Source of the DNA: an uncultured Myxococcales bacterium | Lineage (GTDB): Bacteria > Myxococcota_A > UBA9042 | Direction: 5' to 3' | DNA: 64,000 nucleotides | Assembly (NCBI GenBank): GCA_903924465.1 | Contig: CAIYBN010000082.1 | Location: forward strand, 1-64,000 | Shown: positions 1 to 8,308 of the stretch, piece after piece | Layout of the letters: each line of letters opens with the position of its first letter | Numbering within the stretch: the first letter of the stretch is position 1 | Notes under the pieces: model-generated | The model's input: the letters and a program-made list of their open reading frames with translations, nothing else | What the model was told of the DNA's origin: nothing | Databases searched by the model: none | Translations under genes and position numbers: made by a program

Positions 1-192
1 ACAACGGGTGCGGTCACAACGGGCGCGGTCACAACGGGTGCGGTCACAACGGGTGCGGTCACAACGGGCGCGGTCACAACGGGCGCGGTCACAACGGGCG
101 CGGTCACAACGGGCGCGGTCACAACGGGCGCGGTCACAACGGGCGCGGTCACAACGGGTGCGGTCACACCGGGCGCGACCACAACGGGCGCG
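1..192 (+). repeat. 15-bp tandem repeat, about 12.8 copies, encoding TTGAV
   Basis: The unit is acaacgggcgcggtc, with ggt/ggc variation in the third codon. Twelve full copies fill 1-180 and a partial thirteenth runs into the RAYT coding region. One copy near 166-180 is degenerate (acaccgggcgcgacc). Every unit contains GGGCGCG, which is also the left arm of the palindrome at 186-205, so the array could have grown from that arm. The array may start before the window. Confidence 0.95.
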
Positions 193-393
193 ATGAATCG
201 CGCCCCTACGGCGTTGGGCGACATCGTGCGTGCGTTCAAGGCGCGTGTGACGTTGGCGATTCGTCGGGAAACGGGGATGCCGGATCTGCGGGTCTGGCAG
301 AGGAACTACCACGAACACATTGTCCGCGATGTGGCATCGCTGGAGCGCATTCGCGGGTACATTGCGAGCAATCCGGCAAATTGGGCGCGATGA
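1..393 (+). CDS. REP-associated tyrosine transposase (RAYT), C-terminal part, 5' end outside the window
   Basis: The frame beginning at base 1 is open to the TGA at 391-393. Its last ~65 residues read like the C-terminal half of Y1-type RAYT transposases: an ALGDIVRAFKARVT-like segment, then VWQRNYHEHIVRD and a terminal RGYIASNPANW. In this family the HUH domain nicks and joins single-stranded DNA at REP palindromes; the catalytic HUH and Tyr lie upstream and are not visible. Residues 1-64 are instead a run of TTGAV pentapeptides encoded by the 15-bp tandem repeat. Most unit-to-unit differences are synonymous GGT/GGC changes, which supports this frame. REP-like palindromes lie at 186-205 and over the stop codon at 383-402. 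Whether the full gene is intact cannot be judged from here. Confidence 0.72.
   Translation, partial: TTGAVTTGAVTTGAVTTGAVTTGAVTTGAVTTGAVTTGAVTTGAVTTGAVTTGAVTPGATTTGAMNRAPTALGDIVRAFKARVTLAIRRETGMPDLRVWQRNYHEHIVRDVASLERIRGYIASNPANWAR
186..205. repeat. REP-like palindrome inside the RAYT frame
   Basis: A 20-bp perfect inverted repeat, GGGCGCGAT-GA-ATCGCGCCC, with 9-bp arms around two bases. It sits at the junction between the tandem repeat and the conserved RAYT C-terminal region. A near-identical copy covers the gene's stop codon at 383-402. Palindromes of this size next to a RAYT are what the family acts on. Confidence 0.75.
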
Positions 394-402
394 ATCGCGT
401 CC
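383..402. repeat. REP-like palindrome overlapping the RAYT stop codon
   Basis: This copy equals the palindrome at 186-205 except for one C-to-T change in the right arm, which still allows a G-T pair. The TGA stop of the transposase frame (391-393) falls in the centre of the palindrome. Confidence 0.72.
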
Positions 403-413
403 CGACCAGTTCC

Positions 414-1469
414 TCAATACCGCGCCGACAACGCCAAGAACAACTGACTGCTCTGCCGCCAAAACAGGTACGTGTGGGCAATGCCGTCGTGCAAGCTGGA
501 CGTGTAGCCCAGCGTCGGATCGCCTTGCGCCGCGGCAAGCGTGACGTCGGAACGGAGGCCGTTCAGGTTGGGCAGCCGATAGCGGACGTAGACCTGCCCG
601 CCGTAGGTCCCTTGCACCGGTTGGCCGTCGTACTGCGCGTCAGCCGTCGCACCCAGCGCCGTCGGTTGCGCGCCGCCACCGCCGGCATCGCGCAGCCAGG
701 TGCGGTGCACCGTGACCATCGCGCCGACCGTCAGCGGCTGGCTCAGGCTGTCCAGCAGCGGCAGCCGGTAGGACACGTCCAGATAGCTCGCGACGTGCAG
801 CCACGGATTGGGATTGCCGCCTTCCATCTGCCTGAATTTGGTGATGAACGTCTCGCCGTAGAACAGCAGCGCCGCGGCCCACGGCCCATGGTGGTACGAA
901 CCTTCCACGCCGATGCGCGGCGCCGTGTAGAGGCTCATCAGCTGGCTGTAGAACGAGGTTGGCGCGGAGATATTGGCGTAGGTACGGATGCCCCAATCCT
1001 CCGGCAGGCCCTTCCAGCGATGCGAATAGTGCAGCACCGTGTCTTCCATGCGCAGACCAGTCTCGCCCGGATCGACCAGCAAACGCTCGATGACGTAGCC
1101 GCGCAGCTCGATGCCGTCGAACTTGCCAAAGTCCCAGCGCGCGAACAGGTGCAGGTAGTTGACCAGCTTGTCGTTGCCATACCCTTGCAGGTCGTTCTGG
1201 ATGAACAGGCGGTGCGTCTCGAACACGCCGCCGACTTCCCACGGCTTGTCGACGACATCGCGCTCGTGAGCGTCTTCCGCGTCGCCGTGGACCGCGGACG
1301 CGTTGCCTTCCGAGCTGCCGCTGGACGTGCCGCCGGGTCCGGCTGGCGAACTGCTGGCGCCAGCCTTGTCGTGCCCGCCAGCGTACGCGTACGCGGGCGC
1401 GAGCAAGCTCACGCACAAGGCGAACGTCGCGCAGGCGCGCAAGGTGCTAGTTGTACTGTGTAAACGCAT
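414..1469 (-). CDS. Secreted, probable outer-membrane beta-barrel protein
   Basis: About 351 residues. The N-terminus is a signal peptide with a hydrophobic core ending in AYAYA near residue 30. A short low-complexity Gly/Ser stretch follows, then a region rich in alternating aromatic and polar residues, and the protein ends in a C-terminal Tyr (SARY). This is the pattern of an outer-membrane barrel, but I do not recognise a family. The ATG at 1469 is chosen over the adjacent TTG at 1472. It overlaps the 3' end of the upstream metalloprotease gene by 23 bp and has no clear ribosome site of its own, so translational coupling is likely. Function unknown; linkage suggests it works with the two giant lipoproteins upstream. 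Confidence 0.7.
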   Translation of the reverse strand: MRLHSTTSTLRACATFALCVSLLAPAYAYAGGHDKAGASSSPAGPGGTSSGSSEGNASAVHGDAEDAHERDVVDKPWEVGGVFETHRLFIQNDLQGYGNDKLVNYLHLFARWDFGKFDGIELRGYVIERLLVDPGETGLRMEDTVLHYSHRWKGLPEDWGIRTYANISAPTSFYSQLMSLYTAPRIGVEGSYHHGPWAAALLFYGETFITKFRQMEGGNPNPWLHVASYLDVSYRLPLLDSLSQPLTVGAMVTVHRTWLRDAGGGGAQPTALGATADAQYDGQPVQGTYGGQVYVRYRLPNLNGLRSDVTLAAAQGDPTLGYTSSLHDGIAHTYLFWRQSSQLFLALSARY

Positions 1470-4400
1470 CAAGGAAATACTTCAGCTCCAATTCGTCGCC
1501 GTACGCGCCACCGGGGAAATTGCCGTCATCTTGCTGATTGACGATGTCCTGGTTGTACTGGCGAATGATCACGTAACTCGCGATGTTGCGGTCGCGGTCC
1601 ACGGCAATCCACTGGTTGCGCGACGCGATGTACGCCCACGACCAGCGCCGCAAATCCGGGCCGATGAACTCGTTGAACGTGTCCGAGTGATACACGTCGC
1701 CGGTGCCCTGCTGCGGCAGTTGCGGATCGTAGGTGCAGTGCGCCAGTGTGTCGCACGTATCATTGGGATACGCGTGCGCCACGGCCAGACCGCGGAAGTA
1801 ATTGAGAAAATCCTCCTGCCGATTGAACACGTGCCCGCCAATCCAGTCGCGGACCTGCACCAAGCCGCCAAAGTACGGGTCGTGCGTGTCCTGGGCGAAT
1901 TGCGAGACCGCCAGCGGCCGGAAGTACGTGTACACGTCGTATTGGCCGCCGATCATCGAGTTGACGACGTCCTCCGCCAGCGTGTTGAACGATGTGTCAC
2001 CCAGGCCTTCGTACGACGCAAAGTACGCGCCCGCTTGGTTCTGGTCGTAGATGCTGCCCGTCGGCCACAGCGCGACCCAGGATTGCATGGCGAACAGCTT
2101 GTCCAGGATGATGCCTTGCTGGGTCACGTCGCCATAGTACTTGTCATAGGTCGTCTTGAACGGCCGCTCGCCCGATGTCTGCTGGATGACCGCCTTGTGG
2201 AACGCCGCAACCATCATGTTGGCACGCGACATTTCCGCATTGAATTTGTTGGTCAATTGCACGTAGTAATCTGCATCTGAGCCGTTCGGATCCGGATTCT
2301 TGAAGCCCTGGCGGCGCAGCGAATCGGTCAAGTCCGCGGTGTCCCAGTCGAAGTACCACATCGGAATGAAGCGCTTGGAGTCGGTGATGAGACCAGACGG
2401 AATGTTCGCGTAATTGCTGACGTTCCAGAACTTGCGGTACGTGCGGAAGTTGTTCCACTGGTACTGCCACTCGTACTTGTCCAGGTCGTTGGCGATGATT
2501 TCGCTCGGCGTCGTGCCCGCGTCGCCTTGACGGCACAGCGGCGTGAACGCCAGATGCTGGTGCGAGCAGAACAAGTATTGGATTTCCTTGCCGTTGGCAA
2601 AACCGTTCGGGTCGTTCCACGGCACGGTCGCGGACGCTTGGCCAGAGACCGAATCCCCCGCAGTGCCGTTCGGCTTGTTGTTGGCGTAAATCCAGGCGAT
2701 CGCTCCGGCGTCGTACGGCGCCCAGTCGGCGGTCCAAAACACCCGATCCGGCCCAGCGTTGTACTCCATCACCGACGACGAATAGAGGCCAACCGCGCCT
2801 GTCGTCGGATCCTTCAGGAAGTTGTTGGCATCGACCGAGCCCATGAAATTGTGTTCCAGCCCCATGACGTGGCCGAATTCGTGCCACATCACCTGGCTCC
2901 AGTAGGTGTGGATCAGCTCCGCAGTCCACTGCTCCTTGGTCTGCCACTTGCCGCCTTCGCAACGCCGCGCATCTTTGGCCATCATCCGCTCGAAGGTGAA
3001 CGCTTCCGGCGCGTCCTTCATCAGGTACGGCCGCGCGACATCCAGCATCCGCGGCAGCTTCTGGTGGCTCAGCGTCAGCTGACGCAGCTGGTTGGCGTAC
3101 GCCGTCGCTTGCTTCAAGCCATCTGCGCCCGCAACCTCAAACGGCGACAGCCCGTGGTCGATGTCCGCTGCCAGCTTCTGGAACGCCGCTTCGTCCGCCA
3201 GCAGCTGCCACAGCGCGCCGGGACCGCTGACGCCGCCTTGGCCTTCCGGCATCACGAACGCGTTCATCGCCGGGTCGGCGTAGATGTAGTACGGCATCAG
3301 GGCAAAGTACGCGTTCAGGAAGTCCTGATCCTGTTTTTGGATGAAATCCTTGGGCCCCAACGGTCCGTACGTCGCGACTGGCTTCTGCAGGTATTCCTGC
3401 ATCTTGCCAAAGACCGGCGACGAAGCGTTGTGCACCGCGACCACGGTCGCATCGACGATCGGCGCGGTCGTGCCATCGGTGCAGGTGCCGACGATACCCG
3501 GCGCGCCCGTGTCCGCGTACTTGCACCGCGGCGTGTGGTTGGCGTCACAATCGATGGGCGAGTCGTTGTTCGACGAATAGCAGCGCGGCACCGTGCCATC
3601 CGGACACAAATCCGGCCACGCGACCGTACCGTTCACCCCGACGCTGGCGCCGACGGTCTGCAGGTAGAAGTCCAGGCGCTGGACGTAGTAGTCCTTGATC
3701 GCAAAATCATTGATGTTGATCGATGCCGACAGCGTCTCGCCGGTGCGCGGATCCGTGACAAACTGCGCGATGCCCGCGAACGAATCTTCCGTGTCCTTGT
3801 CGCTCAACCAGCGCACGAAGTTGAAGCGCACATCGCCATAGCGCCGGCCGTTGACCAGTTCCGGCGGGCGATTGCTCGGATCCGGATCCAGGTCCGCGTC
3901 GAATTCTTTGAACGAAACCCGCGCCGCAGCGCCCGCCGTCGTCAGGATCGCGTTGGTCCGCTCCGCGACGCCGCCCGGGCCGTTGAAGACCGGCTTGTAC
4001 TCGGCCGGAAAGCCATCGGCGAAGTACCACACGATCGGCTTGGTCGGGTCAAAGCGCATGACCAGTTGCTTGGCAGCCAACAGGCCGGAATTCTCGTCCC
4101 GCCCGACTTTGATGTATTGCAACGGTCCGTACTTGTGCAGGATCGGGTCTTTCTCCGCCACTTCCAGCGGCACATAGGCCGGCGCCGGATCTGCGCGCAT
4201 CAGTGAGTACATCACCCGAAACGTCACGTCGTAGCGGCCCATCGACTGCGCGACGTCGCCCATGGGGCCAAACGCGGTCACGCACGCAGCGTCGTCCCAC
4301 TTGATCGCGACCGTGATTTCATTGGTCCACGTCATGTAGTTCGTGTCGCTGTTGACGATGAACGACTCCGGAACCAACGTCACCGACGACGCCGATGCGT

Positions 4401-4962
4401 CCGTGCACTTCGCCAGGCCATAGGTCGTGTACGGGCCAAACGCCGTGACATCACTCAGGTCGTTCTTGTCAAACTGCAACTTCACCCACTGCCGCTGCTC
4501 CCACGGCAACTCCTGATTTTCCTCGTAAAAGTTGGTCGTCTCGCCGTCCAGATTGATGCGGTACTTCAGGTCGACATTGGTCACCGGCCAGCCGTCGAGC
4601 ACGCTCTGCGTCTTGCCCACCGAAGCGTTGTCCGCCAGCTCGCGCTGGTCGAGCATCTGCAGCTTGTCCTGGGTGATGCGGAACCGCACCAACTGCCCGC
4701 CGCTCTCCATGCCCGGAAAAATGCTCACCGCGTCGCCGCCCAGCGGGTTCGGCGAAGACGTCTGCACGACCGTGGCCTTCAAGAACCAGCCCGGATCGGC
4801 CGTCGCCGTCACATCCGCGCCCGGATCGCTGCCCGAGCGGATGAGGAAATCCTTGCGGACATACTGGTTCTCGTTGAACACGCCGTTGCGCGCCGGGCGG
4901 TCCTGCACGCACGCCGGCAGCAGCACGGTCATGAGGGCGATCAGCCAGAGGGTCAGTTTCAT
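1447..4962 (-). CDS. Giant lipoprotein with zinc metalloprotease (metzincin-type) motif
   Basis: 1171 residues. The signal peptide ends in the lipobox LLPAC with Cys18, so the protein should be lipid-anchored. Around residues 692-702 it has HEFGHVMGLEH, the extended HExxHxxGxxH zinc site of metzincins, and about 40 residues later SVMEYN, a plausible Met-turn. Similar zinc-dependent proteases with a long N-terminal beta-rich region occur in Myxococcota and Bacteroidetes; I infer peptide hydrolysis at the cell surface or in the periplasm. The start is supported by AGAAGG upstream of the ATG. It lies 61 bp downstream of a second giant lipoprotein gene and overlaps the following outer-membrane protein gene, so the three probably form one transcript. 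No substrate can be named. Confidence 0.75.
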   Translation of the reverse strand: MKLTLWLIALMTVLLPACVQDRPARNGVFNENQYVRKDFLIRSGSDPGADVTATADPGWFLKATVVQTSSPNPLGGDAVSIFPGMESGGQLVRFRITQDKLQMLDQRELADNASVGKTQSVLDGWPVTNVDLKYRINLDGETTNFYEENQELPWEQRQWVKLQFDKNDLSDVTAFGPYTTYGLAKCTDASASSVTLVPESFIVNSDTNYMTWTNEITVAIKWDDAACVTAFGPMGDVAQSMGRYDVTFRVMYSLMRADPAPAYVPLEVAEKDPILHKYGPLQYIKVGRDENSGLLAAKQLVMRFDPTKPIVWYFADGFPAEYKPVFNGPGGVAERTNAILTTAGAAARVSFKEFDADLDPDPSNRPPELVNGRRYGDVRFNFVRWLSDKDTEDSFAGIAQFVTDPRTGETLSASININDFAIKDYYVQRLDFYLQTVGASVGVNGTVAWPDLCPDGTVPRCYSSNNDSPIDCDANHTPRCKYADTGAPGIVGTCTDGTTAPIVDATVVAVHNASSPVFGKMQEYLQKPVATYGPLGPKDFIQKQDQDFLNAYFALMPYYIYADPAMNAFVMPEGQGGVSGPGALWQLLADEAAFQKLAADIDHGLSPFEVAGADGLKQATAYANQLRQLTLSHQKLPRMLDVARPYLMKDAPEAFTFERMMAKDARRCEGGKWQTKEQWTAELIHTYWSQVMWHEFGHVMGLEHNFMGSVDANNFLKDPTTGAVGLYSSSVMEYNAGPDRVFWTADWAPYDAGAIAWIYANNKPNGTAGDSVSGQASATVPWNDPNGFANGKEIQYLFCSHQHLAFTPLCRQGDAGTTPSEIIANDLDKYEWQYQWNNFRTYRKFWNVSNYANIPSGLITDSKRFIPMWYFDWDTADLTDSLRRQGFKNPDPNGSDADYYVQLTNKFNAEMSRANMMVAAFHKAVIQQTSGERPFKTTYDKYYGDVTQQGIILDKLFAMQSWVALWPTGSIYDQNQAGAYFASYEGLGDTSFNTLAEDVVNSMIGGQYDVYTYFRPLAVSQFAQDTHDPYFGGLVQVRDWIGGHVFNRQEDFLNYFRGLAVAHAYPNDTCDTLAHCTYDPQLPQQGTGDVYHSDTFNEFIGPDLRRWSWAYIASRNQWIAVDRDRNIASYVIIRQYNQDIVNQQDDGNFPGGAYGDELELKYFLDAFTQYN

Positions 4963-5023
4963 GGGCTACCTTCTCGTTCGATGAACAAAATTGCGCAGAA
5001 AGTTCAGGGCTTCGTCGCTGGGC

Positions 5024-8000
5024 TCAGTAATCGCCCGGTGTGTAGAGGACGGCGTCGACGACGCGGCCGTAGCCACCGCCCTGGGTGACCGAGACGATGA
5101 CGCCGTTGGTCCGTGAAATGACGTAGTCCGGGAAGTTGTTGTACGGGCTGTACCGCACCAACAAGCCACACGCGTCGTAGACGCCCGGGTGGTTGTCAAT
5201 CCAGTCCATCATCGTCTGCACCGAGCCGTACATGCGCGTGCGCAGCAGGTCGCCGGTCGCCGGGTCCTGGCACAGGAAAACGTCGCCCAGGAAGTTCGCA
5301 GTTTCCACCGCTTGCACCGTCATCGTGCCGGAATCCGCCAGTTGGTAGGAGATGTTCGCGCTGGTCGTGATCCCCGAGAAGTCGGCGTTGTGCGCCTCCA
5401 CCAGCTTGTCCACTTGCGCGTCCACCGGCCACAGCCAGCCAACGCTGGGCTGCTTCGGCACCCACGGCTCCACCAGCACGTCCAGCATCTCCGCCACGCC
5501 CGAGGTCGGGTCGTAAGGATCCGTAAAACGCGGCACCTGCACGTGCGCCGCCTGGTAGGCCGGGAACGTCTGGACCAGGTGCAAGTTCGCCGAGCCCAGC
5601 GTGAACGGTGTACCGTGACCGGCAAAGGCAGCCGGATAGCGCGCCAGGATCGGCACGCTGGTTTCGCGCAGCGGGATGACCGGTGGCGCGGTCGGATTGG
5701 TCGGATCCGGCACATAGGTCGGATCCAGCGGCGGCAACTGGCCCTCGCAGTCCTTTTGGATCTGGGTGAATTCCGCCAGTGTCTTCCAATCCGCCGCGCC
5801 GCACTGGTAAGCCGTACGGTTCGGGTGGTCGCTGTACGCCGCCGCCAGCACCGGACTGCCGAACAGGTTGGTCAGCGCGACCAGATTCTCCTTGCCCAGC
5901 GGGTCCCCCTGATTCGTGCGCATCACCTGGTAGATCGCCTTTTCGTCGCGGTAGAAAAAGCGCGTAAATTCATAGGAAAACAACGTGCCATTGAGAATAT
6001 CCGCTGTCACCACAAAATCCGTTGGCGGCTGCGTCGCCGTGACAAAGCGGCGATCCACGTAGTCGGCGAACTCGTATTGCCCGGCGCCTTGAGCGTCAAA
6101 GAACAGGTCGTCGACGTCGATCGGCACCGTCGACAAGTCGGGCACCGGGTTCTGCGTCGCCACGGTCAGGTACTTCAGCAGCGCGATGACGTATTGCTTG
6201 AAGAAGAACCGGCGATCGCGGATTTCCGGCGGCAGATTCTCGACTTTGCCGTGGCCGAGCATCATCTTGACGCGCTGGAAGGAGGTGTCCCACATCGCGC
6301 CCTGCATGCCGTACGGGTCGCCGCCGCCGCAGTAGTTGTAGCCGGTGTTCAAGTCGCCGGTGGCGTCCATGCAGAACGCGACCACCGGCTTGCCGGGCTT
6401 CATGCCCAGCGAACCGATGACGAGTGCGGCGTTGGGACCGAGGCGCACGCGGTCGGCGTCGGTCGGTGTCGGGCTGCCGGACGGCGGCGCGGCGGTGACA
6501 AAGCCTTCAAAGCCGGTGCAGTTGGCGTCCGGGACGAACGTCGCTGGGTCGTAGCCGTTGTTCGGGCTGTCCGGCCACAAGCACGCTGCGTCGCCCAAGC
6601 CGTGCGTCGTGGCGGCCGGATTCTGCGCCTTCAGCGCCTTGTTGATGCCTTCCTGCACCAGACGGGCATACTCATAATAGACCGCGCCGGAGCCATGCAA
6701 GTCCTGCGTCAGGCCGTCGTCGCTCCAGTCATTCTTGAAATGTCCCAGCGTGTTGGCATCAAACGTCACTTCCACGGCAGGATCCGGGTCCACCGGCCGC
6801 GCTGCGTCCAACACCACGCCGTAGGGCTGCAGCGTCGTCGATTTGAAGTTGAGATCCACGCCCGAGGTGTCAAACAGGAACAGCTCCGCGTCGTGGGTAA
6901 TGTTGCCGGTCAGCTTGTTGTAGGTGATCTGGTCCTTGGCGGCGTCGCCCGTCGTCTTCACGCAATTGCCCAGGAAATCTGACCACACCATGCCCAGCTT
7001 CAGGTCACAGACCTTCTTGCCGTCCGGACCGAGCTTGTCGATGATCGTCGTCGGCCCATCGGCGTCCAGCTTCAGCAACGGCGCGCCCAGCGTGTACGGC
7101 ATGACGCGCGGCAGGCGCAGGTCAATGCGATTCGGAATCGACGGTGTCGGCTGTGCCGCGAGCGGGCTGCTGACCCAAATGTGCAGTCCCAACGGGTAGA
7201 TACGCAGCGCGCCGACGTCGGAGAACTTGGTCTGCGTGCAGTGCCCCGACGCGATGCAGGAGTTCGTGCCGACCGTCTCCGCTGGCAGCTCCGGCGCGAA
7301 AGTGGCAAACAGCGCGTCCGCCAACTCGGTGGCTTGCAAACCAAATTGCGTGTCATCTTGCCAATTCAGCTCGTACTTTTTGCCGTTCTTGGTGATTTGC
7401 GTGCCGAGGTGGATCTGGAACGTGTCTTTGCCGTCGCGGCTCTTGAAGTCCATCGTGCCTTCGTAGCCGATATTGACCGTAATCCACTGAATTTTGTTGT
7501 GATTCGTGATGTCGTATTTGACCCAGACCTCGCCGTTGTCGCCCCACTGGTTGACCAGCGTGCCGTCGCCGAACAGGTCGCCGTCGCTGGTGCTCTGGCA
7601 GTTGATTTGCTCAGCGGCCTCGACCGTCAAGCCGGCCCAGCTCGGTCCGCCAACGCCATCGATGCCCGCGGCCTGGGTCGGCGGGATGATCGGCTCAGTC
7701 ACCATCTTCGCCCAGCGCGCCTTGCGCTGCTCACCGGTGCAGATTTCCTGCTTGTTCGTGCCGCCGGCAAAATCGGACTGGAAGCCCTGCGTTGGCGAAT
7801 TTTCCGTCGGAATCGGCGTCGCGCCGTCGTTCCACAGCTGCCCGGCGCCGGATGAGGCGGCCTTGAACGTCTGGGTGGGACCGTCCTCGCAGGCCGGCAA
7901 GGCACCGAGGCCAAGCGTGCAGAGCAGGGCAGTTAGGGCTCGTGCAAGAACAACTCGATCAAGTCCCAGCCGTGTGTCGCCGGGCGTATCGCGCAGCGGG

Positions 8001-8116
8001 CGCACTTGGCGACCCAGCGACAAGCGTCCCACACGACGGGTTATTGCTGCACGGCGCCTTACGGCGGTGACGTTGAGCGATGGGCGCAAAAACGCAGAGA
8101 ATTTCGAGACGCGCAT
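5024..8116 (-). CDS. Giant lipoprotein of unknown function
   Basis: About 1030 residues, no family recognised. A hydrophobic stretch followed by LPAC (Cys76 from the chosen start) is a good lipobox, but an Arg-rich segment of roughly 55 residues precedes it, which is unusually long. The ATG at 8116 is chosen because GGAG lies five bases upstream. A GTG at 8005 would give a more normal signal peptide but has no clear ribosome site. The mature protein is acidic, rich in Asp, Gly, Pro and aromatic residues, and has scattered Cys. It is the first of a three-gene minus-strand set with the metalloprotease lipoprotein and the barrel-like protein, suggesting a surface complex. Confidence 0.65.
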   Translation of the reverse strand: MRVSKFSAFLRPSLNVTAVRRRAAITRRVGRLSLGRQVRPLRDTPGDTRLGLDRVVLARALTALLCTLGLGALPACEDGPTQTFKAASSGAGQLWNDGATPIPTENSPTQGFQSDFAGGTNKQEICTGEQRKARWAKMVTEPIIPPTQAAGIDGVGGPSWAGLTVEAAEQINCQSTSDGDLFGDGTLVNQWGDNGEVWVKYDITNHNKIQWITVNIGYEGTMDFKSRDGKDTFQIHLGTQITKNGKKYELNWQDDTQFGLQATELADALFATFAPELPAETVGTNSCIASGHCTQTKFSDVGALRIYPLGLHIWVSSPLAAQPTPSIPNRIDLRLPRVMPYTLGAPLLKLDADGPTTIIDKLGPDGKKVCDLKLGMVWSDFLGNCVKTTGDAAKDQITYNKLTGNITHDAELFLFDTSGVDLNFKSTTLQPYGVVLDAARPVDPDPAVEVTFDANTLGHFKNDWSDDGLTQDLHGSGAVYYEYARLVQEGINKALKAQNPAATTHGLGDAACLWPDSPNNGYDPATFVPDANCTGFEGFVTAAPPSGSPTPTDADRVRLGPNAALVIGSLGMKPGKPVVAFCMDATGDLNTGYNYCGGGDPYGMQGAMWDTSFQRVKMMLGHGKVENLPPEIRDRRFFFKQYVIALLKYLTVATQNPVPDLSTVPIDVDDLFFDAQGAGQYEFADYVDRRFVTATQPPTDFVVTADILNGTLFSYEFTRFFYRDEKAIYQVMRTNQGDPLGKENLVALTNLFGSPVLAAAYSDHPNRTAYQCGAADWKTLAEFTQIQKDCEGQLPPLDPTYVPDPTNPTAPPVIPLRETSVPILARYPAAFAGHGTPFTLGSANLHLVQTFPAYQAAHVQVPRFTDPYDPTSGVAEMLDVLVEPWVPKQPSVGWLWPVDAQVDKLVEAHNADFSGITTSANISYQLADSGTMTVQAVETANFLGDVFLCQDPATGDLLRTRMYGSVQTMMDWIDNHPGVYDACGLLVRYSPYNNFPDYVISRTNGVIVSVTQGGGYGRVVDAVLYTPGDY
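7999..8018 (-). repeat. 20-bp exact repeat, copy 1
   Basis: Read on the minus strand it is GCTGGGTCGCCAAGTGCGCC. An identical 20-mer lies in the same orientation at 34869-34888. Both copies contain a GTG that is a candidate start codon for a minus-strand gene (8005 here, 34875 there). The flanks differ. Confidence 0.6.
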
Positions 8117-8308
8117 GGGACTCCAGCGGCGGGTTCGGCAGTATCGCCGACACGGCAATCGACCCTGATGGACCGAAGCTGCTGATTAGGGGCTGAACCC
8201 GACGCCGGTGCAAGAACGCAATGGTAAGAATGGCATGCGTCTATTGAATAGGTTTGTTTCTTTTGTGTTTCTGAAGCGAAGCGGCGGCCCTTGTCGCCCC
8301 CCAGCGGA

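Noticed and set aside
1-192. CRISPR array
   Set aside because: The 15-bp units are contiguous with no spacers and are in frame with a transposase.
2527-4206. Long plus-strand open frame opposite the metalloprotease gene
   Set aside because: Arg/Val/His-rich composition is typical of the antisense of a GC-rich gene; the minus-strand product has a signal peptide, lipobox and zinc motif.
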